NCBI RefSeq assembly: GCF_900114115.1
Contig: NZ_FORX01000022.1
Span: forward strand, 21,125-85,124
From: Desulfomicrobium apsheronum
GTDB taxonomy: Bacteria > Desulfobacterota > Desulfovibrionia > Desulfovibrionales > Desulfomicrobiaceae
Length of the DNA stretch: 64,000 nt
Direction: 5' to 3'
Made by a program: the position numbers and the translations under genes
Shown here: positions 8,591-17,492 of the stretch, one piece after another
How the letters are laid out: each line of letters begins with the position of its first letter
Numbering within the stretch: the first letter of the stretch is position 1
The notes under the pieces: model-generated
Told to the model about the DNA's origin: nothing
The model's database searches: none
What the model saw: the letters and a program-made list of their open reading frames with translations, nothing else

Positions 8591-9046
8591 TCAGTTCTTG
8601 GGACAGGACGGGAGGGGAAACAGACGACTGACCCGTTCACGGTACGCCTGGTAGGTTTCGCCGAACTGGTCTTCAAGCTCCACCTCTTCGTCACCGACGT
8701 TCTTGAAAAAGAGAAACATTGCGACGGCAATGCCCAGAATCCCCAAATTGGTGTTCAGGACCAGGCACAGCCCAGGCATGATGCCGAGCAGGTTCGCGGC
8801 CAGGATCGGGTTGCGGCTCCAGGCGAAGGGACCGGACTCGACCAGCGTGTAACCCTCGCCTTTCCTGAGCTCGCGCACGGCCAGCGCCAAACCGGCCACC
8901 CCCACTGCCAGCCACAGGAGTCCTATCACCGACCCGAGCAGAAACCAGTCCGTGCCAAGAAGCAGATTCTCGAGAATGCTGCCGGCCACGATGATCCCAT
9001 AAGCAGGCACAAGTACTTTGCAGGCAAGACTTTTTGTATTCATCAT
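8591..9046 (-). CDS. Small membrane methyltransferase, isoprenylcysteine-methyltransferase-like
   Basis: Protein of 152 residues. Three or four hydrophobic segments lead to the PEMT/ICMT-type signature: LVESGPFAWSRNPILAANLL, then ...EEVELEDQFGETYQAYRERV near the C-terminus. Proteins of this family methylate lipids or small molecules with SAM at the membrane; the substrate here is unknown. I chose the ATG at 9046 because GAGGAG is five bases upstream; a second ATG follows directly. Confidence 0.75.
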   Translation of the reverse strand: MMNTKSLACKVLVPAYGIIVAGSILENLLLGTDWFLLGSVIGLLWLAVGVAGLALAVRELRKGEGYTLVESGPFAWSRNPILAANLLGIMPGLCLVLNTNLGILGIAVAMFLFFKNVGDEEVELEDQFGETYQAYRERVSRLFPLPSCPKN

Positions 9047-9115
9047 GTTCTCCTCAAGGACAAAATTGAGTATGGCATTACTTGATGATGTAAGTACCAC
9101 CCCGGACCGCAATTG

Positions 9116-9151
9116 AAAAGAACCCGGACCGGATTATTCCGGGCCGGGTTC
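9116..9151 (-). terminator. Terminator of ettA
   Basis: Long GC-rich hairpin (GAACCCGG/CCGGGTTC arms) followed by TTTT on the minus strand, 13 bases beyond the ettA stop codon. Confidence 0.8.
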
Positions 9152-9164
9152 ATTCGCATTGGGC

Positions 9165-10847
9165 CTAGCGGGTCAACTGACGGTAGCGGATGCGGCGCGG
9201 CACGGTCAGGGTGTTTCCTGTGCGGCGTTTCAAATCCTTCTCGTATTCCGAATAGTTGCCCTCGAACCAAACCACCTGACTGTCACCCTCGAAGGCCAGG
9301 ATGTGGGTCGCGATGCGGTCCAGAAACCAGCGGTCATGGGAGATGACCACGGCGCATCCGGCGAAGTTTTCAAGCGCCTCTTCCAGGGCGCGCATGGTGT
9401 TCACGTCAAGATCGTTGGTCGGCTCGTCGAGAAGGAGTACGTTGGCCTCCTTTTTGAGCATGAGCGCCAGATGCAGGCGGTTGCGTTCGCCGCCGGAAAG
9501 CATGCCCACGGTCTTCTGCTGATCGGGCCCCGCGAAGTTGAACTTGCTGACGTAGGCGCGGGAGTTGATCTCACGGCCGCCCAGATTGATCGTGTCGTAC
9601 CCGCCCGAGACCATCTCCCAGACTGATTTCTTGGGATCAAGCACGCCGCGGTCCTGGTCCACATGGGCCAGCTTCACGGTCTGCCCGAGACGGATCTCCC
9701 CACCATCGGGCTGTTCCTGACCCGTGATCATGCGGAAAAGCGTGGTCTTGCCCGCGCCGTTGGGTCCGATGACGCCGACGATGCCGCCCGGAGGCAGGGC
9801 AAAATTCATATCCTCGATGAGCAGCTTGTCCTCAAAGGCCTTCTTTACGTGGCTGGCCTCGATGACCACATCCCCAAGACGGGGCCCTGAAGGGATGAAC
9901 AACTCCAGGGTCTTGATCTTGTCCTTGGTCTCCTGGTTGAGCAGATTCTCGTAGGACGAAATTCTGGCCTTGGCTTTGGCATGGCGGCCCTTGGGCGACA
10001 TGTTGATCCATTCCAGCTCGTGCTTCAGGGTACGCTGGCGGGCGCTCTCCTCTTTTTCCTCCTGGGCCAGACGATTCTGCTTCTGTTCCAGCCAGGAAGA
10101 ATAGTTGCCCTTCCACGGAATGCCAACGCCCCGGTCCAGCTCCAGAATCCAGCCAGCGACGTTGTCCAGGAAATAGCGGTCATGGGTCACGGCGATGATG
10201 GTGCCCTGATACTGCTGCAGATGATGCTCAAGCCAGGCGATGGTCTCGGCGTCAAGGTGGTTGGTGGGTTCATCCAGAAGCAGGATGTCGGGTTTCTGCA
10301 ACAGCAGGCGGCACAGGGCTACGCGGCGCTTCTCGCCGCCGGACAGCACGCCGACCTTGGTCTCCGGATCGGGGCAGCGCAGGGCCTCCATGGCCATTTC
10401 AAGACGCGAATCGAGCTCCCAGGCATCCTGGGCGTCGAGCTTCTCCTGCACGTCACCCTGACGGGCGATGAGCGCGTCCATCTCGTCGTCGCTCATGGGT
10501 TCGGCGAACTTGGCGTTGATCTCCTCGAACTCCTGCATGAGGTCGACGGTTTCCTGAACGGCCTCCTGCACGATCTCGCGCACGGTCCGCTCGGGATCAA
10601 GCTGCGGCTCCTGTTCCAGATAGCCTACGGAATAGCCGGGGGAAATGACGATGTTGCCGTTGTACTCCTTGTCCACACCGGCCATGATCTTCAGCAGCGA
10701 GCTCTTGCCGGAGCCGTTCAGGCCAAGCACGCCGATCTTGGCGCCGTAAAAAAAGGACAGGGAAATATCCTTGATGACCGGCTTCTTGTCGTAAAACCGG
10801 GACACCTTCATCATGGAATAAATGATCTTATTTGGTTCGTCGCTCAT
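9165..10847 (-). CDS. ettA: Energy-dependent translational throttle protein EttA
   Basis: ABC-F ATPase of 560 residues with two nucleotide-binding domains. The first has [30 protein letters not shown] and [13 protein letters not shown]; the second has [29 protein letters not shown] and [11 protein letters not shown]. Between them lies the basic linker that contacts tRNA in this family ([20 protein letters not shown]). There are no membrane segments. EttA binds the ribosomal E site and gates early elongation according to the ATP/ADP ratio. Start at 10847 (MSDEPNK) because GAGGG precedes it. Monocistronic. Confidence 0.93.
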   Translation of the reverse strand: MSDEPNKIIYSMMKVSRFYDKKPVIKDISLSFFYGAKIGVLGLNGSGKSSLLKIMAGVDKEYNGNIVISPGYSVGYLEQEPQLDPERTVREIVQEAVQETVDLMQEFEEINAKFAEPMSDDEMDALIARQGDVQEKLDAQDAWELDSRLEMAMEALRCPDPETKVGVLSGGEKRRVALCRLLLQKPDILLLDEPTNHLDAETIAWLEHHLQQYQGTIIAVTHDRYFLDNVAGWILELDRGVGIPWKGNYSSWLEQKQNRLAQEEKEESARQRTLKHELEWINMSPKGRHAKAKARISSYENLLNQETKDKIKTLELFIPSGPRLGDVVIEASHVKKAFEDKLLIEDMNFALPPGGIVGVIGPNGAGKTTLFRMITGQEQPDGGEIRLGQTVKLAHVDQDRGVLDPKKSVWEMVSGGYDTINLGGREINSRAYVSKFNFAGPDQQKTVGMLSGGERNRLHLALMLKKEANVLLLDEPTNDLDVNTMRALEEALENFAGCAVVISHDRWFLDRIATHILAFEGDSQVVWFEGNYSEYEKDLKRRTGNTLTVPRRIRYRQLTR

Positions 10848-10974
10848 GAAAATACCCTCGAAATGTGAATTGATTGCATAAATACCGGCCGGTTCGGCCG
10901 TTGTGGACAAACCGGGAATGAGAGCGGCCGACAAAAGGCCGGCCGCATGAAATATTGCCTGGATTCAGGATAAG

Positions 10975-11643
10975 CTAATGGCCGAAGCCCGGAATTTCCA
11001 GTCTCTTTTCCAGTCTACGCAGGCCGTAGGATGCCACGCTGACCAGTACAAGGTAGTAGACGCCCACGACCATGAACACCTCGCTGAAGCGAAAACTCTC
11101 GCTGGCCACGATCTTGGCCTGCCCGGTCAGTTCGAAGCAGGTGATGACGTAGGCCAGGGACGAATACTTGATCAGGTACACGATCTCGTTCCCGCAGCCG
11201 GGCAGCGCCCGGCGAAAGGCCTGGGGAATGATGATCCAGACCAGGGTCGTGAACGTTGAAAAACCAAGCGCCTGGGCCGCAAGCTCCTGACCTCGCTTGA
11301 TGGAGAGCAGGCCGCCACGGATGTATTCGGAATGATAGGCCGCGCTGCACAGGGTGAACCCGATCACGGCCGCCGTGTACGGCTGGAAATATATGCCCAC
11401 ACCCGGCAGGCCGAAATACAGGATGAAGAGCTGGATCACCAGGGGCGTGCCCCGGAACAGCGCGGCGTAGCCATTGGCCACGGCCTGCAGAATTCCGCCG
11501 CCAAATGCCCGGCACGCTCCGACGATCACTCCGAAAAAGATGCCCAGCAGGGCCGAGGGCACGATCAGCTGCACGCTCACGAGCACGCCCTTGTTCAGAG
11601 CGGGCACCAGCCGTTCCAGCAGAAAGACGAACTCCTCGTTCAT
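10975..11643 (-). CDS. Polar amino-acid ABC transporter permease (second)
   Basis: Protein of 222 residues of the HisM/GlnP permease family with about five membrane segments. The conserved permease loop is GQELAAQALGFSTFTTLVWI. Paired N-terminal features (ACRAFGGGILQAVANGYAALFRGTPLVIQLFILYFGL) are typical. Its start overlaps the end of the ATPase gene by four bases, so the two are translationally coupled. It forms the membrane channel with the product of 12413-13081. Confidence 0.9.
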   Translation of the reverse strand: MNEEFVFLLERLVPALNKGVLVSVQLIVPSALLGIFFGVIVGACRAFGGGILQAVANGYAALFRGTPLVIQLFILYFGLPGVGIYFQPYTAAVIGFTLCSAAYHSEYIRGGLLSIKRGQELAAQALGFSTFTTLVWIIIPQAFRRALPGCGNEIVYLIKYSSLAYVITCFELTGQAKIVASESFRFSEVFMVVGVYYLVLVSVASYGLRRLEKRLEIPGFGH

Positions 11644-12413
11644 GAGCCGGCGCCCTCCACATCAAGAATCTGGGAACAGAAATCAAGGGTGCGGGTGCCC
11701 GAGCCATCGGCCAGAAGTTCCTTGGGGCTGCCCTGCTCGATGATCCGGCCTTCCTGCATGAAAAGCACTTCGTCGGCCAGGGAGCGGGTGAAACCCATCT
11801 GATGCGTAGCCATGACCATGGTCATCCCATTCTGGGCCAGCCCGCGGATGACGGTCAGCACCTCGCTGACCAGTTCCGGATCGAGGGCCGAAGTGGGCTC
11901 GTCCAGCAACATGACCTTGGGATCCATGGCCAGCGCGCGGGCGATGGAAACACGCTGCTTCTGGCCGCCGGACAGCTCCGCCGGATAGAGATGCCCCTTG
12001 TCGCCAAGGCCGACGCGCTCCAGCTCCGCCATGGCGCGGGCCCTGGCCCGTGCACGGCTCATGCCCTTGACCTTGCGCAGGGCTATGCTGACATTGTCCG
12101 ACGCGGTCAGGTGATCGAAGAGATTGAAATCCTGAAAAATCATGCCCACCTGCTGACGAAATTCGCACAGTTCACGGGCCTTGCGCGGATCAACGCGCCT
12201 GCCGTCCAACTCGATTTCCCCCCGGTCGGGCACGATGAGATAATTCATGCATTGCAGGAGCGTGCTCTTGCCTCCCCCGGAGGGACCGATGAGCACCTTC
12301 ATTTCACCTTCGTAGAGGTTCAGGCTCACGGATTTGAGTATCTCGCGCCCGCCCAGGACCTTGGATATGCCCTGCACCCGCATGAGCAGGTTTCGTGTTT
12401 TCTTATTCGCCAT
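11640..12413 (-). CDS. Polar amino-acid ABC transporter ATP-binding protein
   Basis: Protein of 257 residues, GlnQ/HisP type. Walker A GPSGGGKSTLLQC lies near residue 42, the Q loop in VGMIFQDFNLFDHLT, the signature LSGGQKQRVSIARAL, Walker B VMLLDEPTSALDPE and the switch His in VMATHQMGF. It powers uptake through the two flanking permeases. It overlaps both permease genes by a few bases, so the three form one translational unit. Confidence 0.93.
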   Translation of the reverse strand: MANKKTRNLLMRVQGISKVLGGREILKSVSLNLYEGEMKVLIGPSGGGKSTLLQCMNYLIVPDRGEIELDGRRVDPRKARELCEFRQQVGMIFQDFNLFDHLTASDNVSIALRKVKGMSRARARARAMAELERVGLGDKGHLYPAELSGGQKQRVSIARALAMDPKVMLLDEPTSALDPELVSEVLTVIRGLAQNGMTMVMATHQMGFTRSLADEVLFMQEGRIIEQGSPKELLADGSGTRTLDFCSQILDVEGAGS

Positions 12414-13081
12414 TAATGCACATAACCCTTTATTCTGACACGTTTTTCAAGGGCGCGCAGTGCTATGACCCCGGCCCAGGTCAATAAAAAATAAAGCACT
12501 GCCGCGCTGACGTACATGGGCAGGTGCTGGTAGGTCCGCGAAGCCACGAAGTGCGTCCGCGCCATGATCTCGCTCGCCCCGAGCACAAAAGCCAGGGCCG
12601 AGTCCTTCAATATGATGGAGTACTCGTTGGACCAGCCGGGGATGGACAGGCGCAGGGCCTGGGGCAGGATGATGGAGCGGATGGCCAGGCCGTCGGACAT
12701 GCCGAGTGCGCGGGCCGCCTTGAGCTGGCCCTTGGCCAGGGACAGGATGGAGCCGCGAAAAATTTGGGACTGATAGGCTCCGCTGGTCATGCCGAGCACG
12801 ATGGTGGCTGCGGCAACCGCGTTCAGGTTGAGACCCACGAGGTTGAAGAGTCCGAAATAGAAAAGAAAAAGCAGCACCAGAATCGGCACTCCGCGAAAAA
12901 ACCAAACGTAAAGGCCGCACAACGCCCGCACCGCCCACGGGCCGTAAACCTGCCCGACAGCCAGGGGCACGCCGATGAAAAGACCCAAAAACATTGCGCC
13001 GACCACTGCGATCACAGTGACGGCCGCGCCCTGCAACACATAGGGCATGGCGTCCAGGAGGACGGTGACGGTTTCGTTCAT
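12413..13081 (-). CDS. Polar amino-acid ABC transporter permease (first)
   Basis: Protein of about 222 residues, HisM/GlnP family. It has hydrophobic segments (AAVTVIAVVGAMFLGLFIGV and others), LYVWFFRGVPILVLLFLFYF, and the ATPase-contact loop KGQLKAARALGMSDGLAIRS. I start it at ATG 13081 (MNETVTV), parallel to MNEEFVF of the other permease; the ribosome binding site is weak, and an upstream start at 13114 is possible. It is separated from the binding-protein gene by a terminator-like hairpin. Confidence 0.88.
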   Translation of the reverse strand: MNETVTVLLDAMPYVLQGAAVTVIAVVGAMFLGLFIGVPLAVGQVYGPWAVRALCGLYVWFFRGVPILVLLFLFYFGLFNLVGLNLNAVAAATIVLGMTSGAYQSQIFRGSILSLAKGQLKAARALGMSDGLAIRSIILPQALRLSIPGWSNEYSIILKDSALAFVLGASEIMARTHFVASRTYQHLPMYVSAAVLYFLLTWAGVIALRALEKRVRIKGYVH

Positions 13082-13112
13082 GATCAGGGCTGAATCCTTG
13101 GCACGGCTTGGC

Positions 13113-13151
13113 AAAAAAACGGGAAGGCCGGAGCATTGCCAGGCCTTCCCG
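13113..13151 (-). terminator. Intra-operon terminator between binding protein and permease genes
   Basis: Ten-base-pair stem CGGGAAGGCC/GGCCTTCCCG followed by seven T residues on the minus strand. Placed between the binding-protein gene and the permeases, it would reduce read-through so that the binding protein is made in excess, a common design in ABC importers. Confidence 0.8.
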
Positions 13152-13171
13152 AGGTATCAAAAGCGGTCAGA

Positions 13172-13915
13172 CTACTTGTTCAGGTGCTTGGCGATGAGCT
13201 CTTCCCAGTAGGGGTCGGCCTTGAGCATCTCGAAGCCCTTGTTCAGAGTGTCGAGCAGCTCCTTGTCTTCCTTGCGCACGGCCGCGCCAAAGGGCTCGAC
13301 TTCGCCGAAGATGCCGATGATCTGCACGGGCCTCTTATGTTCAGCGTCACGGGCCGGGGGATAGTTCATGGCGGCGGCATCGATGCGGCCATTGACCAAG
13401 TCTTCGATGGCCATAGGTGCGGAATCATACAGTTTGATGGTGAACTTCCATCCCTGCTTCTCTTTCTCGTCGGCCATCCACTTTTGCTCAGAGGTGCCGG
13501 CCTGCATGCCGATGGTTACTTCCTGGCCGTAGATTTCCTCGGCCTTGAGCGCGGAATCCTTCTTGGTCACGAACACGTTCTTCACTTCCCAGTAGGGCGC
13601 GGTAAAATTGACCTTCTCGGCACGCTCGGCGGTGATGGTCATGCCGGAGCAGATGAAGTCGATCTTCTTGGCCAGCAGGTTGGGGATGATGCCATCCCAG
13701 TCAACGGGCACGTGCTTGACCTTGAAGCCCATCTTGGCTGCGACCCAGTCCACGGCGTCGACGTCGAAGCCGCTGGGCTTGCCGCTCTGATCCACGTAGG
13801 CGAACGGCGGATAGTTGGCGTCGATGCCGTTCAACAGGACTTTTTCCTCGGCCAGGGCCGGACCGGCGACCATGCACACAAGACAGGCGATCACAAAAGC
13901 AGCGCGTTTCAGCAT
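13172..13915 (-). CDS. Polar amino-acid ABC transporter substrate-binding protein
   Basis: Periplasmic binding protein of 247 residues, SBP_bac_3 family. The signal peptide (MLKRAAFVIACLVCMVAGPALA) is followed by the family pattern GIDANYPPFAYVDQSGKPSGFDVDAVDWVA (split over residues ~28-57) and DFICSGMTITAERAEKVNFT. ATG 13915 was preferred because GAGGAT lies eight bases upstream; three earlier in-frame ATGs have weaker sites. Ligand specificity within polar amino acids cannot be read from the sequence. Confidence 0.9.
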   Translation of the reverse strand: MLKRAAFVIACLVCMVAGPALAEEKVLLNGIDANYPPFAYVDQSGKPSGFDVDAVDWVAAKMGFKVKHVPVDWDGIIPNLLAKKIDFICSGMTITAERAEKVNFTAPYWEVKNVFVTKKDSALKAEEIYGQEVTIGMQAGTSEQKWMADEKEKQGWKFTIKLYDSAPMAIEDLVNGRIDAAAMNYPPARDAEHKRPVQIIGIFGEVEPFGAAVRKEDKELLDTLNKGFEMLKADPYWEELIAKHLNK

Positions 13916-14130
13916 GTTTTTCATCCTCATGAAAACGTTTGACAAAAAATCAGGTTCCCCCACAAGTAATCATGAACCGTCCAGGCCGACCCGTTTTTTC
14001 AAGGGGGCCCAAACCAGTTCATTTCACGGCACAACACTTTCAAATGCCGAATGATTTGCAGCATTGTGACACGTACACACCGGTATATTCATTTTTCAAA
14101 AACCGCAACACATGCCCGGCCACCACGAAA

Positions 14131-15024
14131 ATGCAGAAGAACCAAAAGAAAGCGTATATTTGCGGACTTGCAGCCGTCTGCCTGTGGTCGACCGTGGCCA
14201 CCGCCTTCAAGCTATCCCTGCGCCACCTCGGGCCGGAGCCGCTGCTTTTCTATGCCAGCCTGACCTCGGTGCTGGTTCTGCTCCTGATTCTGGCCATCCA
14301 GGGCAGGATGAGAGAATTGTCGCGACTGACATTCAAGGATGCACGCTTCTCCCTGCTTCTTGGCGGCCTGAACCCCTTCCTCTACTACCTTGTCCTGATC
14401 CGCGCCTACGACCTGCTCCGCGCCCAGGAAGCCCAGGCCATCAACTACACCTGGGCCATCACCATGAGCCTCCTGTCCATCCCCCTCCTCGGCCAGCGCC
14501 TGCGCGGCCTGCAATTCGTGGCCATCGGCCTTGGCTACCTCGGCGCGCTCATCATCTCCACCCGGGGCAATCTGCTGGGATTCGAGATGGCGAGCCCCCT
14601 GGGTTTTGCCCTGGCCATGGGCAGCACGGTCATCTGGGCCCTGTTCTGGATTTTCGGGGTCAAGGACGCCATGGACCCGACCCTGCGCCTGCTGCTCAAC
14701 TTCTGCTGCGGCGCGGTCTACACCGGAGCGTGGGCGCTCCTGTCCGGCATTTCGCTCATCCCCAACGGGCCGGGTTTGCTTGGCGCGGTCTACCTCGGGA
14801 TCTTCGAGATGGGGGTGACGTTCGTGCTCTGGATGTCGGCCCTGCGCCTGTCCCGAACCACGGCGCAGGTCAGCAACATGATCTATCTGGCCCCCTTCCT
14901 GTCCCTCTTCATCATTCACTTCCTGCTCGGCGAAACCATCCACGCAGCCACCCTGGCCGGACTGGGCTTCATCCTGGCTGGCACCGTGACCCAAAAATTC
15001 GCGGACGCCCAAGCCACGAAGTGA
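14131..15024 (+). CDS. EamA/DMT-family transporter
   Basis: Integral membrane protein of 297 residues with about ten hydrophobic segments forming two EamA repeats. The first begins YICGLAAVCLWSTVATAF, with the typical LVLIRAYDLLRAQEAQAINYTWAITMSL (residues ~80-107); the second includes GSTVIWALFWIF and LSRTTAQVSNMIYLAPFLS. Such proteins export amino acids or other metabolites; the substrate is unknown. The start is at ATG 14131; the open frame extends upstream but is not membrane-like there. It diverges from the amino-acid importer operon. Confidence 0.85.
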   Translation: MQKNQKKAYICGLAAVCLWSTVATAFKLSLRHLGPEPLLFYASLTSVLVLLLILAIQGRMRELSRLTFKDARFSLLLGGLNPFLYYLVLIRAYDLLRAQEAQAINYTWAITMSLLSIPLLGQRLRGLQFVAIGLGYLGALIISTRGNLLGFEMASPLGFALAMGSTVIWALFWIFGVKDAMDPTLRLLLNFCCGAVYTGAWALLSGISLIPNGPGLLGAVYLGIFEMGVTFVLWMSALRLSRTTAQVSNMIYLAPFLSLFIIHFLLGETIHAATLAGLGFILAGTVTQKFADAQATK

Positions 15025-15130
15025 AAATTCCGAGCTCCCAAGCTCTCTACCTGCCCACCACAAGCATTTCGATCTCAAAAAAATATTGACAGACCAGCAG
15101 CTCACCACTATTTCTACACATTGTTTTGAA

Positions 15131-15245
15131 GCGTCATGCCATTTCATGGGAAATGATCGTGACGCTGGTGCGGACCAGCTGGTAGCTGTTTCCAGCCGGA
15201 ATATCCGCATTTTTTTTACCTTTTTTTTCGGAGTTATAGTTTAGT
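15131..15245 (+). promoter_or_regulatory. Structured leader of the RNA-binding protein gene
   Basis: Two hairpins precede the gene. A long interrupted stem at 15131-15165 has GCGTCA/TGACGC and CATTTC/GAAATG arms; CTGGT/ACCAG at 15165-15179 forms a second. Two T-rich runs (15210-15230) follow, then GGAG before the ATG. The arrangement could be the terminator of the upstream transporter, an attenuator, or an autoregulatory or cold-responsive leader. Confidence 0.5.
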
Positions 15246-15247
15246 CT

Positions 15248-15505
15248 ATGAACATCTATGTTGGAAATCTGTCCTGGTCGACCACCGATGCCGACCTGAA
15301 GTCCCTGTTCTCCCAGTACGGCGAAGTCACCTCTGCTCACGTCATCGAAGACCGCGCCACCGGCCGCTCCCGTGGTTTTGGCTTTGTCGAGATGGATGAC
15401 GAAGGCGCCCGCCAGGCCATCCAGGCAGTGAACGGCACCGATTTTCAGGGCCGCAACCTGAAGGTCAACGAATCTCAGCCCCGTGAGAGCCGCCCCCGCT
15501 ACTAA
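15248..15505 (+). CDS. RRM-domain RNA-binding protein
   Basis: Protein of 85 residues made of a single RNA-recognition motif. RNP2 is IYVGNL at residues 3-8, and RNP1 is RGFGFVEM near residues 43-50, with the aromatic residues that stack on RNA bases. A short Arg-rich tail (RESRPRY) follows. Small bacterial RRM proteins of this type are cytoplasmic, abundant and often cold-inducible. GGAG lies upstream of ATG 15248 and a strong terminator follows, so it is monocistronic. Confidence 0.92.
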   Translation: MNIYVGNLSWSTTDADLKSLFSQYGEVTSAHVIEDRATGRSRGFGFVEMDDEGARQAIQAVNGTDFQGRNLKVNESQPRESRPRY

Positions 15506-15526
15506 GCGGTCTGTTCGATCATGAGG

Positions 15527-15554
15527 AAGCCCGTCCATGGACGGGCTTTTTTTT
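15527..15554 (+). terminator. Terminator of the RRM gene
   Basis: Perfect ten-base-pair palindrome AAGCCCGTCC/GGACGGGCTT followed by eight T residues. Confidence 0.93.
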
Positions 15555-15659
15555 GTTCAAAATCCGCCGCCACGACTGCCCGAAAAGTGCATTGACGAGT
15601 TCCCCGCGTGCCGCATATTGGAGCCGACACCCAAGTCCCCATCCCCTCAGGAGTTATTG

Positions 15660-16382
15660 ATGCGCCCCTGTTCCAAGACGATCCGACTTTTCCTGATCCT
15701 GCTCCTGACGATGCTCGCAGCCTGTTCCAAGCCCGCGCCCGGACCTTCGCAAGCCGCCCCGGCACCAACAAACGCGACGGCGGAAGCCCCCGCCCCCCAA
15801 AGCCCGGCGCCAACAGCCGACATCCAGGCCGCGCCACAAAGCGAGACCACGCCTAAGCGAACCACAGAAACGCAGGAAGCCCCGTGCCTTGAGTGTGACG
15901 CCGTCGATCCGAGCCAGGACCGCGCGGACTGTTTCAAGCTTCAGCCCGGCAAGACGAGCAAAAACAAACACGGCAAGACCGTGACCGGCCGCTGCCAGCC
16001 CCAATGCGTTCCCTACGCCCGCTGCCGCAGCGGGATCATGACCTGCCGCCTGGGTGACACGGGTCCAGTGGAGTGGTTCGAGTGCGCGCGCAAGAACAAG
16101 GCGACGACCCTGGTCCCCAAGGCCGGGTCCATCATGGTCATCGACGTCAACACCCGCCGCAAGATGCCCACCGGCCACCTCGGTTATGTGGAAGAGGCCT
16201 GCCCCAACGCGGACGGGACCTGGAGCCTGCGCTTCAGTCACACCAACTTTGACCGCAAATGCCACCTGGACCTAGACGCCAAGGTCCTGTTCAATCCGGC
16301 GACCATGACCGCCACGTTTCTGAGCGGGCCATGGAAAACATGGGCCAAGGACCTGAAAATCCGCGGCTTCATCCTGAGGTGA
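15660..16382 (+). CDS. CHAP-domain lipoprotein
   Basis: Protein of 240 residues. The lipobox LAACS places the lipidated cysteine near residue 22. A Pro/Ala-rich linker (to about residue 62) precedes a domain with QCVPYAR and, about 60 residues later, GHLGYVEE. These match the catalytic Cys and His of CHAP amidase/endopeptidases that cut peptidoglycan. The surrounding GRCQPQC...RCRSGIMTC adds extra cysteines, suggesting disulfides in the periplasm. ATG 15660 has CAGGAG upstream. It is followed four bases later by a cupin gene. Confidence 0.65.
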   Translation: MRPCSKTIRLFLILLLTMLAACSKPAPGPSQAAPAPTNATAEAPAPQSPAPTADIQAAPQSETTPKRTTETQEAPCLECDAVDPSQDRADCFKLQPGKTSKNKHGKTVTGRCQPQCVPYARCRSGIMTCRLGDTGPVEWFECARKNKATTLVPKAGSIMVIDVNTRRKMPTGHLGYVEEACPNADGTWSLRFSHTNFDRKCHLDLDAKVLFNPATMTATFLSGPWKTWAKDLKIRGFILR

Positions 16383-16385
16383 ACC

Positions 16386-16754
16386 ATGCAGGCACGCATA
16401 CTCAGACACGCTCCCGGGAATGAATACTTTTTCCGGGAAGGATGCTTCATCACCGAACTCTCCAACGAGGATCACGACCCGGCCGCATCCATGGCCCGCG
16501 CCCGGGTCGAACCGGGCCGCACCACGGCCTGGCATGCCCTGAATCAAACCGCCGAGCGCTATGTGATCCTTGAAGGCCAGGGCCGCGTCGAAGTCGGCGA
16601 CCTGCAGCCGCAAAACGTCGATCCCGGCGACGTGGTCATCATCCCCCCGGGGGTCCGGCAGCGCATCACCTGCACCAGCACATCCGACCTCATCTTCCTG
16701 GCCGTCTGCACCCCACGCTTCGACCCGCGAAACTATATCGCCCTGGAAAAATAA
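16386..16754 (+). CDS. Small cupin-domain protein
   Basis: Protein of 122 residues forming a single cupin barrel. Cupin motif 1 is degenerate (TTAWHALNQTAERYVILEGQG) and motif 2 reads PGDVVIIPPGVRQRITC. The usual metal-binding His and Glu residues are partly kept. The substrate is unknown. It begins four bases after the CHAP gene stop, so the two are probably co-transcribed. Confidence 0.75.
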   Translation: MQARILRHAPGNEYFFREGCFITELSNEDHDPAASMARARVEPGRTTAWHALNQTAERYVILEGQGRVEVGDLQPQNVDPGDVVIIPPGVRQRITCTSTSDLIFLAVCTPRFDPRNYIALEK

Positions 16755-17410
16755 AAGATGGATCCCCGCCTGCGCGGGGATGACACAGAGTGATAACGCG
16801 CCGCAGCACCGCAGCGGGCTTTGTTGGTCCGACTCTCCATCCAAACCAAGAAAAACGAGTCTTCTTCCCCCGAAAAAAGTACCACAGTACCGCAGCGGGC
16901 CTTGTTGGTCCGGTCAGGTTGCTTCGACTGTCTGACCGAGCCAGGCATCGTTGGCGGAATCGTTGCCGCTCGTCTTGCTCCGCTTTTACGCCCTGCACGC
17001 AACGATTACGCCGTACGAGGCCCGCGAGGGAGTTTCGAAGCGGCCTGACCGGGCCAACAAGGCCCGCCTCTCCAGCCAAGCCAAGAAAACACGTCTTCTT
17101 CACCCCCAAAACACACCATATTAAACCGCAGTGACAACGCGCCGCAGTACCGCAGCGGGCCTTGTTGGCCCGGGTCTCCATCCAAACCAAGAAAAACAAG
17201 TCTTCTTCCCCCGAAAAACGTACCGCAGTACCGCGGCGGGCCTTGTTGGTCCGGTCAGGTTGCTTCGACTGTCTGACCGAGCCAGGCATCGTTGGCGGAA
17301 TCGTTGCCGCTCGTCTTGCTCCGCTTTTACGCCCTGCACGCAACGATTACGCCGTACGAGGCCCACGAGGGAGTTTCGAAGCGGCCTGACCGGGCCAACA
17401 AGGCCCGCCT
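16755..17410. repeat. Two long direct repeats with a palindrome at the left edge
   Basis: Two copies of a ~280-base unit, at about 16790-17069 and 17131-17410, run in the same direction with a constant offset of 341 bases and only scattered substitutions. Each contains GACTGTCTGACCGAGCCAGG and ends GGGCCAACAAGGCCCGCCT. Within each, the CAGCGGGCCTTGTTGGTCCG segment also appears twice. A shorter palindrome (16760-16784) of the CCCCGCC/GGGG type lies at the left. Open frames across it are repeat by-products. A related element occurs at about 43490-43640. Confidence 0.85.
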
Positions 17411-17419
17411 CCTCACCAC

Positions 17420-17445
17420 AAAAAAAACCGCCGGTTTCCCGGCGG
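17420..17445 (-). terminator. Terminator of the rsfS-gpmI operon
   Basis: CCGCCGG/CCGGCGG stem followed by eight T residues on the minus strand, about 50 bases past the gpmI stop. Confidence 0.85.
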
Positions 17446-17492
17446 ATCGTTTCCCCCTATCGTGGGGACTTTTTCTTCAGCGCACCTTCTGA

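Noticed and set aside
10924..10946. Terminator between the importer operon and ettA
   Set aside because: GCGGCCG/CGGCCGC can pair, but there is no T run on either strand, so I did not call it.
16790..17410. Overlapping open frames of 65-217 codons on both strands
   Set aside because: They exist only because a GC-rich repeat is duplicated; the same peptide segments recur in both copies, there are no ribosome binding sites, and no domain is seen.
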